DNA of 21,978 nucleotides from a virus, in IMG/VR virus record IMGVR_UViG_3300042325_000372, positions 1 to 21,978 of that record; one strand, 5' to 3'. Made by a program: the position numbers and the translations under genes. Below the pieces are notes generated by a model that saw only the letters and a program-made list of their open reading frames with translations, was not told the DNA's origin and ran no database searches. Each line of letters begins with the position of its first letter. Position 1 is the first letter of the stretch. Positions 7,096 to 12,471 of this stretch are shown here, one piece after another.

Positions 7096-7463
7096 AAAAT
7101 TACATATCAAAATATTTAATAGAACAATATGACAAGCAGGACAAGGTTGATGACTTCGTTAAATTTGCAGCGCACCATCTTGACTTAGCAACTCCTTCTG
7201 TTATACTGCTCGATGAGAGAGAACCAGAGATGACAACTGCCAGTTACAATATGAAAACTGGAGAGATAAAAGTCTACATCAAAGATCGAGCTGTGTTTGA
7301 TATATGCCGTAGTATTGCACACGAGATGGTTCATAAAGCACAACACGAAAAGAGTGATGATCTAGATGGTTCTACTGGATCTCCACATGAAGACGAAGCA
7401 AACGCTATGGCTGGTCGAATCGTAAGAATGTATGGAAAAGAGCACCCAGACTTCTATGAATGA
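7092..7463 (+). CDS. Probable zinc metalloprotease with HExxH and capsid-targeting-like leader, 123 aa
   Basis: HEMVH at residues 77-81 is a zincin motif: two His zinc ligands and a catalytic Glu. The conserved stretch SPHEDEANAMAGRIVRMYGK follows at 97-116, where E100 or E102 could be the third ligand. This arrangement is typical of small phage metallopeptidase-like proteins often annotated only as structural or hypothetical. The N-terminus MKNYISKYLIE resembles the capsid-targeting leaders and ends in L-I-E, so the enzyme may be packaged. The start overlaps the preceding stop (ATGA) and the next gene starts eight bases before this stop. The substrate is unknown. Zinc chemistry is inferred from the motif. 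Confidence 0.7.
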   Translation: MKNYISKYLIEQYDKQDKVDDFVKFAAHHLDLATPSVILLDEREPEMTTASYNMKTGEIKVYIKDRAVFDICRSIAHEMVHKAQHEKSDDLDGSTGSPHEDEANAMAGRIVRMYGKEHPDFYE

Positions 7464-8172
7464 TAACATTAAATATGTAAAAGGATTACTAACTGAAATG
7501 AAGGACTTTACTTCTTCTCCTCGTTATGCTGCAGACAGATTACATCAACAAATAGTACATGATGATATTCATATTCCAATATCAAAACATATTCGTAAAC
7601 TAGGTTTCTTCGCCAATAAGCCTGAGTACACAAAAGGAATGGCAGAATATAACATCAACGGAAACTATAGAGGAAACGAAGTTCTTACTAATCAGCTAGG
7701 AATCGGAAAGTCATTAGTTCCGATCCCACAACACCATCCAACGCAGGAACATTCAATACGCCATTTGGTGGATCGTGCGTTTGGTAAGAAGCCATCGAAG
7801 TATTTGAATTATTTAAAAACTGTACACGACTCCGTAGATTCTGCAATTCAAAAGCATAGAGCAGCGTGGGAAAGTTCACACACAAATGCAAACGATACAA
7901 TTGCCGCTATTAAAGCATCAACTATGAATCAATTTCGTGGAGCTACACCAATTGGATCAAACATAGAAGATCAACAAAGAATGGCACATCACCATTCTGA
8001 AATGGCAGCAGAACACGAGAAGCACATTAGAAGTCTTACTCAACATAAACAAACTATTGTAAATCATGCAAGAGGATTGGGTTCTGTCTATGCTGTAGAT
8101 CTAACAGAACCAGAACATGGAAATTTAAACTCTCATAAGTTAGTGTCGGGAGTATGGGATGAGGTGTTCTGA
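7456..8172 (+). CDS. Uncharacterised late protein, 238 aa
   Basis: I chose the ATG at 7456 because it overlaps the end of the metalloprotease gene, as at the other junctions; an in-frame ATG at 7432 lies deeper inside that gene. The N-terminus MNDNIKYVKGLLTE ends in L-T-E and might be a variant gp21-type cleavage site. The rest is hydrophilic and His-rich. A helical stretch at about 175-210 (DQQRMAHHHSEMAAEHEKHIRSL) could form a coiled coil. No known domain is recognised. Position in the 6673 operon suggests a late, perhaps virion-associated, protein. The TGA at its end overlaps the next ATG. Confidence 0.6.
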   Translation: MNDNIKYVKGLLTEMKDFTSSPRYAADRLHQQIVHDDIHIPISKHIRKLGFFANKPEYTKGMAEYNINGNYRGNEVLTNQLGIGKSLVPIPQHHPTQEHSIRHLVDRAFGKKPSKYLNYLKTVHDSVDSAIQKHRAAWESSHTNANDTIAAIKASTMNQFRGATPIGSNIEDQQRMAHHHSEMAAEHEKHIRSLTQHKQTIVNHARGLGSVYAVDLTEPEHGNLNSHKLVSGVWDEVF

Positions 8173-8492
8173 TGGTAGGGATCATTCGAGATATATCTAA
8201 TAAAGAACTAACTAAAATCATCAACCCATCCACCGAGTGGATGATTGAGCAACTTGAGAATAATGTGTGCCAAGTATTTTTTAGAAAAAGATTGAATGGT
8301 CAGTTTCGGTCGCTAAGATGTACTAGGAATATAAGAAAGCTTCCTAGAAAGTATAAGATACAGTATGCACAAGGCATACAAAATCCGCAAGGATACGCTG
8401 ACATCATCCCCGTATGGGATAATGAAAGTAGAGATTGGAAAAGTTTTCATCGAACCAGTGTTATAAGTTTTATAGTATTACTTGGAGTGTAA
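8172..8492 (+). CDS. Small SH3-like phage protein (DUF2693/WYL_2-like), 106 aa
   Basis: Residues 20-58 (TEWMIEQLENNVCQVFFRKRLNGQFRSLRCTRN) and 80-100 (PVWDNESRDWKSFHRTSVISF) follow the pattern of the DUF2693 family found in T4-like phages: a valine-rich strand pair, an LxCT motif and a final VWDxExxxWxSF strand. The family has a small beta-barrel fold related to the WYL regulatory domain, and its role in infection is not known. The length is close to the usual 80-110 residues. The start overlaps the previous stop as TGATG, so translation is probably coupled. Confidence 0.65.
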   Translation: MVGIIRDISNKELTKIINPSTEWMIEQLENNVCQVFFRKRLNGQFRSLRCTRNIRKLPRKYKIQYAQGIQNPQGYADIIPVWDNESRDWKSFHRTSVISFIVLLGV

Positions 8493-8494
8493 TT

Positions 8495-8767
8495 ATGGAA
8501 AATATAGAAATGTCTAATATCATGCAATCACCAACCGCCTCTATTATTATCTCTGATGGTGGAGACTCTGTTTTAGTTTTATCCGATTGGAATGTTGAGG
8601 GTGCTATCGATGGATACACTAAGGACGAAGTTAAATCACTTATTAATATTCTTATGGAATCGTGGGAACTTATGGATAAATATAATAAAGCAAATGAGAG
8701 TTTGCCTTTATTCGAACCAACGGGATCTTCCAACGATGTTACCAAACAAAACTCGGCACTCGGATGA
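8495..8767 (+). CDS. Uncharacterised small acidic protein, 90 aa
   Basis: The ATG at 8495 has GGAG at 8484-8487, seven bases upstream, which decides this start over an in-frame ATG at 8435 inside the previous gene. The product is acidic. It has a strand-rich first half (TASIIISDGGDSVLVLSDW) and a helix at about 45-70 (TKDEVKSLINILMESWELMDKY). No known domain is recognised. It overlaps the following gene by 32 bases. Confidence 0.55.
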   Translation: MENIEMSNIMQSPTASIIISDGGDSVLVLSDWNVEGAIDGYTKDEVKSLINILMESWELMDKYNKANESLPLFEPTGSSNDVTKQNSALG

Positions 8768-8954
8768 ATGGACTAATACTCTAATAGAATTGTCAAGAGA
8801 TGCAGTTGTTGCATACGAACAATATCTGTTGGATAAGCTTGACCATAATTCTTTAGCAAAGGTTATGAAAAAGCTACACAATGTGTTACCATCTGCAGAA
8901 TATCCAAAAGCAAAGAAGATTGAAAATAGAGAACCCAAAGATTATTTTGAGTAA
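8736..8954 (+). CDS. Uncharacterised small protein, 72 aa
   Basis: The frame is open from 8592, but the protein-like part begins at about DEWTNTLIELSRDAVVAYEQY. The nearest ATG before it is 8736, with a weak GGGA some 12 bases upstream. The product is helical (residues 10-50) with a charged C-terminus. The start lies inside the previous gene, which suggests coupling. The exact start is uncertain and no function can be assigned. Confidence 0.5.
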   Translation: MLPNKTRHSDEWTNTLIELSRDAVVAYEQYLLDKLDHNSLAKVMKKLHNVLPSAEYPKAKKIENREPKDYFE

Positions 8955-8957
8955 ATT

Positions 8958-9482
8958 ATGAATATATTTGTATTAGATGCAGACCCATTTGTGGCTGCAC
9001 AAATGATGTGTGATAAACATGTAGTTAAAATGATTCTCGAAGGATGCCAGATGCTTTCAACTGTGCATTCTTTAGATGTTGTACAGGATAATAAACGAAC
9101 ATTATATAAGCCATGTTTTCATAATCACCCATGCACTATTTGGGCAAGGGCATCTAAATCCAATTACTATTGGCTAGCAAACCATACTTATGAATTGACT
9201 AATGAATATACTAGCCGTTATGGTAAAACCCATAAATCAACTAGTATGGCACAATGGTTTACATGTAATGTGCCTAGCAATCTTCCAAACACTATTTGCA
9301 CTAAGTTTGCTCAAGCCATGCCTGAAGTGTATAAAAACACAGATGCAGTAAAAGCATATCGTGCCTATTATGTCGGAGACAAACGTAGGTTTGCAAAGTG
9401 GTCTAACGGAAAAACTCCAAAATGGTTTCTTGACGAATGCGAAAAACATGATATACTTATAGATCAAGGAGCAACCCAATGA
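8958..9482 (+). CDS. Conserved phage protein of the MNIFxLDxDPxxAA ... CDKHVVKM family, 174 aa
   Basis: The N-terminus MNIFVLDADPFVAAQMMCDKHVVKM (residues 1-25) and the segments HNHPCTIWARAS (55-66) and RYGKTHKS (87-94) mark a family present in many large tailed phages. So does the C-terminal block with AYRAYYVGDKRR and a WF near its end. The conserved D, H, R and K residues suggest an enzyme or nucleic-acid-binding protein. Some databases link similar proteins to DNA glycosylases, but I cannot support that from sequence. The ATG follows the previous stop by three bases and has no clear ribosome-binding site. It is the last gene before a non-coding region with a structured RNA. Confidence 0.7.
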   Translation: MNIFVLDADPFVAAQMMCDKHVVKMILEGCQMLSTVHSLDVVQDNKRTLYKPCFHNHPCTIWARASKSNYYWLANHTYELTNEYTSRYGKTHKSTSMAQWFTCNVPSNLPNTICTKFAQAMPEVYKNTDAVKAYRAYYVGDKRRFAKWSNGKTPKWFLDECEKHDILIDQGATQ

Positions 9483-9503
9483 ACATCTATATGAATTTTA
9501 ATG

Positions 9504-9531
9504 TTACCATATGTTACTATACTGATATGAT
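9504..9531 (+). promoter_or_regulatory. Possible sigma-70 promoter for the structured RNA
   Basis: TTACCA (9504-9509), a 16-base spacer and TATGAT (9526-9531) give a moderate match. A start near 9538 would produce the RNA that ends at the 9669-9695 terminator. Confidence 0.4.
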
Positions 9532-9537
9532 ATTATA

Positions 9538-9697
9538 TTAAATAGGAGCCTGTACTCTTTAACACAGTAGATTTAGGTGGTTTAGAGACATCCACGCTAA
9601 GTCGAGATTAAAACTCTCGTCGTAAGGAGAATCGACGCCTCCCCTGCGAATACTAGGTAAACGATTCTCCCTGACCTTAAAAGTCAGGGATTTTTAA
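9538..9697 (+). ncRNA. Structured non-coding RNA candidate, about 155 nt
   Basis: No gene fits here, yet the stretch is dense in inverted repeats and ends in a strong terminator. Stems visible: CTGT 9550-9553 with ACAG 9564-9567; GTGG 9577-9580 with CCAC 9592-9595; CGAGA 9603-9607 with TCTCG 9615-9619; GGAGAATCG 9626-9634 with CGATTCTCC 9662-9670. The last stem shares two bases with the terminator stem, so the two may compete. It sits directly upstream of the tRNA cluster, as the unexplained stable RNAs C and D of phage T4 lie within its tRNA cluster. It is not a tRNA: no T-arm or acceptor stem closes. A cis-acting leader is the alternative. Confidence 0.5.
9669..9695 (+). terminator. Rho-independent terminator
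   Basis: CCCTGAC (9669-9675) pairs with GTCAGGG (9683-9689) around CTTAAAA, followed by ATTTTT. It separates the structured RNA from the tRNA promoter. Confidence 0.9.
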
Positions 9698-9726
9698 TTG
9701 ACGATTGTGTTGTTGTGTGTTATACT
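9698..9726 (+). promoter_or_regulatory. Sigma-70 promoter of the tRNA-Lys/tRNA-Glu unit
   Basis: TTGACG (9698-9703), a 17-base spacer and TATACT (9721-9726) form a near-consensus promoter. Transcription should start near 9733, just before tRNA-Lys. Confidence 0.85.
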
Positions 9727-9741
9727 TCAGTCTAACAAGTC

Positions 9742-9814
9742 GCCTCTATAGCTCAGCTGGTAGAGCATTCCGCTTTTAACGGAATGGTCCTAGGTTCGAT
9801 CCCTAGTGGAGGCA
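9742..9814 (+). tRNA. tRNA-Lys (anticodon TTT)
   Basis: A full cloverleaf: acceptor GCCTCTA with TGGAGGC, anticodon loop CTTTTAA in the stem ATTCCG/CGGAAT, and T-loop TTCGATC. The discriminator is A and CCA is not encoded. It reads AAA/AAG. Confidence 0.95.
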
Positions 9815-9827
9815 TTTGCAAGTGTTA

Positions 9828-9901
9828 GGCTCCATCGTCTAGCCTGGTTAGGACACGGCACTTTCAATGCCATAACAGGAGTTCAAATCTCCTTGGAGTC
9901 A
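9828..9901 (+). tRNA. tRNA-Glu (anticodon TTC)
   Basis: Acceptor GGCTCCA pairs with TGGAGTC (one wobble). The anticodon loop is CTTTCAA in stem GGCA/TGCC and the T-loop is TTCAAAT. CCA is not encoded. It lies 13 bases after tRNA-Lys and is probably cotranscribed with it. Confidence 0.95.
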
Positions 9902-9923
9902 CTGTATTTAAAGGAGTTAAACT

Positions 9924-10106
9924 ATGAAAACTGCTAGTATATGCCCAATGTATATTGATGAAAACGAAAAAGATATTATCTTTGTTGTCTTGTATTATTT
10001 GGATAACGAAGTAGTTAAGCGTTTCGCTTTTCGCGACCACATGAAAGCAGAAGAATCTTCACTTTCTTGGACAAAAGTATTGACACCAGATTTAAATTGT
10101 GTATAA
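9924..10106 (+). CDS. Uncharacterised small protein downstream of tRNA-Glu, 60 aa
   Basis: The ATG has AAAGGAG about seven bases upstream. The product has a strand-rich middle (DIIFVVLYYLDNEVVKRFAF) and resembles no domain I know. It is probably translated from the mRNA portion left after tRNA-Glu is cut out of the shared transcript. Its last codons contain the promoter of the next gene. Confidence 0.6.
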   Translation: MKTASICPMYIDENEKDIIFVVLYYLDNEVVKRFAFRDHMKAEESSLSWTKVLTPDLNCV

Positions 10107-10107
10107 T
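10080..10107 (+). promoter_or_regulatory. Near-perfect sigma-70 promoter
   Basis: TTGACA (10080-10085), a 16-base spacer and TATAAT (10102-10107): both hexamers are exact consensus. It lies in the end of the preceding gene and should drive the winged-helix gene strongly and early. Confidence 0.9.
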
Positions 10108-10121
10108 GAACTAAGTTAAAC

Positions 10122-10151
10122 TAATGGTGATTGTATAGACTTACACCATTA
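10122..10151 (+). promoter_or_regulatory. Inverted repeat in the leader of the winged-helix gene
   Basis: TAATGGTG (10122-10129) is perfectly complementary to CACCATTA (10144-10151) across 14 bases. It lies about 10 bases after the predicted transcript start and 37 bases before the ATG. It could be an operator for the encoded DNA-binding protein or a leader hairpin. Confidence 0.55.
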
Positions 10152-10188
10152 ATCTCTTCTAACAAAGTCTAGTAAAGGATTGTAAATT

Positions 10189-10458
10189 ATGGCTAACACT
10201 ATTAGCAAGACTCGTAAGGTTATTAACTATCTCGCAAACGGTAAGACTATTACCGCCTCCGAAGCACGCGCTCGATTTGGTGTGAAGAATCTTCGCGCCA
10301 CCATGAGCAACATTCGTGAGCTTGTTGAGCGCCATGACAATTGGCAAGTTGAGACTGATATTTCTGCAACGGGTAAGACTCGTTACAGTATGGTTGACAC
10401 ACATCCCGGTGATCGCACCTACGGGTTCCGTCCCGATGGTTCGCGCTATATGCTTTGA
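10189..10458 (+). CDS. Winged-helix/HTH DNA-binding protein, 89 aa
   Basis: Residues 5-45 (ISKTRKVINYLANGKTITASEARARFGVKNLRATMSNIRE) fit a helix-turn-helix: helix, turn at NGKTI, then ASEARARFGV and the recognition helix NLRATMSNIRELV. A wing-like hairpin follows (WQVETDIS ... KTRYSM). Small proteins of this type are common in T4-like phages and probably act as transcription regulators. Its strong consensus promoter, inverted repeat in the leader and immediate terminator make it a single-gene unit that could regulate itself. Codons are richer in G/C-ending forms (GCC, CGC, CGT) than in the flanking genes, which suggests high expression or separate origin. Confidence 0.8.
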   Translation: MANTISKTRKVINYLANGKTITASEARARFGVKNLRATMSNIRELVERHDNWQVETDISATGKTRYSMVDTHPGDRTYGFRPDGSRYML

Positions 10459-10479
10459 TTGGATGTTTGTTTCTGCGAG

Positions 10480-10509
10480 GGGGGTGTTGAGCAATCAACA
10501 CCCCCTTTT
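10480..10509 (+). terminator. Rho-independent terminator
   Basis: GGGGGTGTTG (10480-10489) pairs with CAACACCCCC (10496-10505) around AGCAAT, followed by TTTT. It ends the winged-helix transcript. Confidence 0.9.
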
Positions 10510-10513
10510 CGTG

Positions 10514-10521
10514 TATAGATA
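10514..10521 (+). promoter_or_regulatory. Possible late promoter TATAGATA
   Basis: TATAGATA has one mismatch to TATAAATA and lies between a terminator and the next gene. With T4 spacing the start would fall at about 10527, inside GGAGG, so this assignment is weaker than the leaderless cases. Confidence 0.4.
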
Positions 10522-10536
10522 TTATGGAGGATCTAT

Positions 10537-10758
10537 ATGGAACCAAAGTATTTTTATACAAAAGCACATATTGATGGAAGATGTATTGACTTACTTCTCA
10601 CTGCAGCAGAAGTGGCTCGTGCATTTAGCAGAGCAAAAGAAAACCCAAAAGATGTAGCTGATTATCGTGGGTACACTGAACTTTGTTGTAGTGTCCCAAC
10701 AGTACCAAAGAAATGTAGTATTTGGGAAAAGCTTCTAGGTAAATGTAATTGTGATTGA
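10537..10758 (+). CDS. Uncharacterised small protein ending in CNCD, 73 aa
   Basis: GGAGG at 10526-10530 lies six bases before the ATG. The product has a strand pair (YFYTKAHIDGRCIDLLL), a helix (TAAEVARAFSRAKENP) and a Cys-rich C-terminal half: CC at 50-51, then single Cys residues and a final CNC. The Cys pattern might bind metal or iron-sulfur, but I do not recognise a family. Nine bases separate it from the next gene. Confidence 0.6.
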   Translation: MEPKYFYTKAHIDGRCIDLLLTAAEVARAFSRAKENPKDVADYRGYTELCCSVPTVPKKCSIWEKLLGKCNCD

Positions 10759-10766
10759 GGAAAATT

Positions 10767-11087
10767 ATGAGTAATATTAAAATGGTTCGTTTGACTTCTG
10801 GTGAAGAAATTATTTGCAAGTACAACAAGGGTGAAGAGTGTCACATTCTCAAGGATTCTGCAATTCTGTTCTCTGTTGGTCAAGGAAAGTTGGCATTTGC
10901 AAAGTGGATGCCTTACTTGAGTGAAGAGACACATAAGACTGGCATTTCAATTCCAGATAAGTTTGTTATGTTTGTCGTTGACATCGATTCAGAGATGTCC
11001 GGGCAGTATCAGGGAATGATCTCTGGGCTAGTGGTTCCAAGTAATGGACCTGTTGGCGCAAACAGTGGATTGAAGCTTACGGTTTAA
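10767..11087 (+). CDS. Sm-like (Hfq-like) small phage protein candidate, 106 aa
   Basis: The ATG at 10767 has GAGGA about five bases upstream and gives the N-terminus MSNIKMVRLTSGEEIICKY; an in-frame ATG at 10755 overlaps the previous stop and is less likely. The pattern of VRLTSGEEIICKY, then an acceptor strand (HILKDSAILFSV) and LAFAKWMPYL resembles Sm-like beta-barrel proteins of cyanophages and related viruses, which may bind RNA. The C-terminal half continues in strands (KFVMFVVDIDSEM) and ends with a flexible Gly/Pro/Asn tail. RNA binding is not shown. The gene ends just before a hairpin and tRNA-Arg. Confidence 0.55.
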   Translation: MSNIKMVRLTSGEEIICKYNKGEECHILKDSAILFSVGQGKLAFAKWMPYLSEETHKTGISIPDKFVMFVVDIDSEMSGQYQGMISGLVVPSNGPVGANSGLKLTV

Positions 11088-11095
11088 GTTAGTGA

Positions 11096-11117
11096 TGCGG
11101 TATGAAATACTACCGCA
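11096..11117 (+). other. Hairpin three bases upstream of tRNA-Arg
   Basis: TGCGGTA (11096-11102) pairs with TACCGCA (11111-11117) across eight bases. No T-run follows, so it is not an ordinary terminator. After RNase P cuts at the tRNA 5' end, the upstream mRNA would end in this stem. Confidence 0.6.
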
Positions 11118-11120
11118 AAT

Positions 11121-11194
11121 ATTCTCGTAGCTCAGTTGGATAGAGCACTTGCCTTCTAAGCCAGTGGTCGTTGGTTCGAATCCAACCGGGAATG
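11121..11194 (+). tRNA. tRNA-Arg (anticodon TCT)
   Basis: Acceptor ATTCTCG pairs with CGGGAAT. The anticodon loop is CTTCTAA and the T-arm is TTGGTTCGAATCCAA. The anticodon stem CTTGC/GCCAG has one T-C mismatch. The discriminator is G and CCA is not encoded. It reads AGA/AGG. Confidence 0.93.
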
Positions 11195-11208
11195 TTTTAT
11201 TATGATGG

Positions 11209-11282
11209 TCTTCGGTAGCTCAGTTGGTAGTAGCGCGAAACTGTTAATTTCGATGTCGCTGGTTCGAATCCAGCCCGAGGAG
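11209..11282 (+). tRNA. tRNA-Asn (anticodon GTT)
   Basis: Acceptor TCTTCGG pairs with CCGAGGA. The anticodon stem CGAAA/TTTCG encloses CTGTTAA and the T-loop is TTCGAAT. The discriminator is G and CCA is not encoded. It lies 14 bases after tRNA-Arg. Confidence 0.94.
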
Positions 11283-11307
11283 TTTTGGTAGTACAAAATT
11301 TGCTAAC

Positions 11308-11315
11308 ACTATATA
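11308..11315 (+). promoter_or_regulatory. Weak late-promoter-like ACTATATA
   Basis: ACTATATA keeps five of eight bases of TATAAATA and is followed by CTAAT and the ATG at 11321, so the five-base spacing is kept. The match is weak and the leader could instead be read from the tRNA transcript. Confidence 0.35.
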
Positions 11316-11320
11316 CTAAT

Positions 11321-11647
11321 ATGGAAAATACCTGTAGCAAATGTAATAAAAAATATGTTTATGATCGCAAAAATGGTCATAGAAAAACTGTTTGCAACTC
11401 ATGTAATGTTACGCAATTTCGTAGAAGAAGAAAAGAAAATTGTGTAATTTACAAGGGTGGTAAATGCGAAAAATGTGGTTATAATAAATGTTTAGGTGCA
11501 TTACAGTTTCATCATTTAGATCCAAGTAAAAAACAATTTGGTCTATCTGCAAGAGGCGTACCAAGATCTTGGGAAAAATGTAAAATAGAATTAAATAAAT
11601 GTATAATGTTGTGTGCAAATTGTCATGCAGAATTACATAACATATGA
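11321..11647 (+). CDS. HNH endonuclease with zinc ribbons, 108 aa
   Basis: The product has paired CxxC motifs (C5/C8 and C25/C28; C49/C52 and C98/C101) around an HNH core: LQFHHLDPSKKQF at 61-73 with the catalytic-type HH, and LCANCHAELH at 97-106 with N and H. Enzymes of this type cut DNA, often as free-standing homing or packaging-related nucleases in phages. The ATG at 11321 is chosen over an in-frame ATG at 11285, which is too near tRNA-Asn. The gene sits beside tRNA genes, a common place for mobile HNH genes. Its stop overlaps the next start (ATGA). Confidence 0.9.
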   Translation: MENTCSKCNKKYVYDRKNGHRKTVCNSCNVTQFRRRRKENCVIYKGGKCEKCGYNKCLGALQFHHLDPSKKQFGLSARGVPRSWEKCKIELNKCIMLCANCHAELHNI

Positions 11648-11976
11648 TAATAATTGTTTTGTTTTCTTTGATTGGTGTTAGCATTGCCAATTGGATATAT
11701 GCAGATTTATGCTATAATAAATTATATGCAGATAAACCTTGGACAGTTTATGGGTTATGCATGTTTGCTGCATTCATTAGTACGAATGGTTGGTTTTTCT
11801 TGATACGCAATATCAAGTCACCAAAAGAATTAGTACTAACAAATATTCTTTGGGATGTTGGTGCCACAATATTGTGTATAGTTTTTCCAATATTACTATA
11901 CAATGTAAGAATTGATACGAAAACTATTATTGGTTGCATTATCGCCATTATCGGGTTGATTATTGCAAAGATATAA
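11644..11976 (+). CDS. Small four-helix membrane protein (SMR/EamA-like), 110 aa
   Basis: Four hydrophobic segments are visible: about 1-19, 36-54, 65-85 and 91-109. The C-terminal pattern (LTNILWDVGATILCIVFPILL, then TIIGCIIAIIGLIIAKI) resembles half-size EamA or small multidrug resistance transporters. No conserved charged residue is seen in the first helix (SMR drug pumps have a Glu there), so transport of drugs is doubtful. It is coupled to the HNH gene by an ATGA overlap, suggesting the two arrived together. A role in the host membrane is inferred. Confidence 0.65.
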   Translation: MIIIVLFSLIGVSIANWIYADLCYNKLYADKPWTVYGLCMFAAFISTNGWFFLIRNIKSPKELVLTNILWDVGATILCIVFPILLYNVRIDTKTIIGCIIAIIGLIIAKI

Positions 11977-12009
11977 AATTGCAGATTATAGATATTAAAA
12001 AGGATACCT

Positions 12010-12141
12010 ATGGGTTCAAATGGTAAGCATGGTGCGGGTAAGGGAGATAAGTACCGACCAGTAGATTCTAAAGTTTGGTCTGAAAATTGGGATATGATTT
12101 TCAATAAGAAAAAGAAAAAGAAAAAGGATAAGTCAAAATGA
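12010..12141 (+). CDS. Very small conserved phage-type protein, 43 aa
   Basis: The sequence starts MGSNGKHGAGKGDKYRPVD, continues with SENWDMIFNK and ends in a run of lysines. Small proteins with G-K-G-D-x-x-R-x-V-x ... N-x-D-x-I-F occur in many unrelated phages, with no assigned function. AAAAGGA lies six bases before the ATG, and the stop overlaps the next start (ATGA). Both support a real gene. Confidence 0.65.
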   Translation: MGSNGKHGAGKGDKYRPVDSKVWSENWDMIFNKKKKKKKDKSK

Positions 12142-12350
12142 CATATACACCCGGTTCTGCCTACGACGCAGGATATACAGCTAGAATTAATGGCGGAGAA
12201 AAAGCATCCAATGTTCACGAAGGAGCTAACAGCTATTGGCAAGAATGGGCTGTTGGTTGGAATGACGCTAATGAAAAGATCATAAGCGATTCCCGCATTC
12301 GTAACGAAGGAAAGCTAAATGAGAGCAAGCGACTCTTTCTGCAAGACTGA
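12138..12350 (+). CDS. RMF-like small protein, 70 aa
   Basis: The pattern A-Y-D-A-G-Y-x-A-R-x-N-G at residues 8-19, then W-Q-E-W-A-V-G-W-N-D-A at 34-44, recalls ribosome modulation factor and the many small phage proteins that share its A-x-x-x-G-Y ... G-W motif. RMF binds and inactivates ribosomes; a similar role here is only a guess. The C-terminus is charged. The start overlaps the preceding stop and the end overlaps the next small gene. Confidence 0.6.
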   Translation: MTYTPGSAYDAGYTARINGGEKASNVHEGANSYWQEWAVGWNDANEKIISDSRIRNEGKLNESKRLFLQD

Positions 12351-12471
12351 AGAATCTCTATTAAAAAATCATCCCCTCTACGAAAATAGAGGGGATGATG
12401 TCATTTATAGATTGATGAAAGAAATTGAAGAATTAAAACAAAAGTTAAGTCAAACTACTATTGAATCTTGA
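12319..12471 (+). CDS. Small protein with C-terminal helix, 50 aa
   Basis: The ATG has GAAGGAAA just upstream. The product is MRASDSFCKTEESLLKNHPL, then a charged C-terminal helix (VIYRLMKEIEELKQKLSQ). It overlaps the end of the minus-strand virion gene by 14 bases. A perfect 13-base inverted repeat lies inside it, so part of its sequence may be shaped by that hairpin rather than by the protein. Confidence 0.5.
   Translation: MRASDSFCKTEESLLKNHPLYENRGDDVIYRLMKEIEELKQKLSQTTIES
12368..12399 (+). other. Perfect 13-bp hairpin within a small gene
   Basis: ATCATCCCCTCTA (12368-12380) is fully complementary to TAGAGGGGATGAT (12387-12399) around CGAAAA. There is no T-run after it on either strand. 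It may slow or block transcription between the convergent genes, or stabilise an mRNA end. Confidence 0.7.

Noticed and set aside
9538-9697. An eighth tRNA or a second tmRNA in the structured region
   Set aside because: No T-arm with TTCRANY and no closing acceptor stem could be found.
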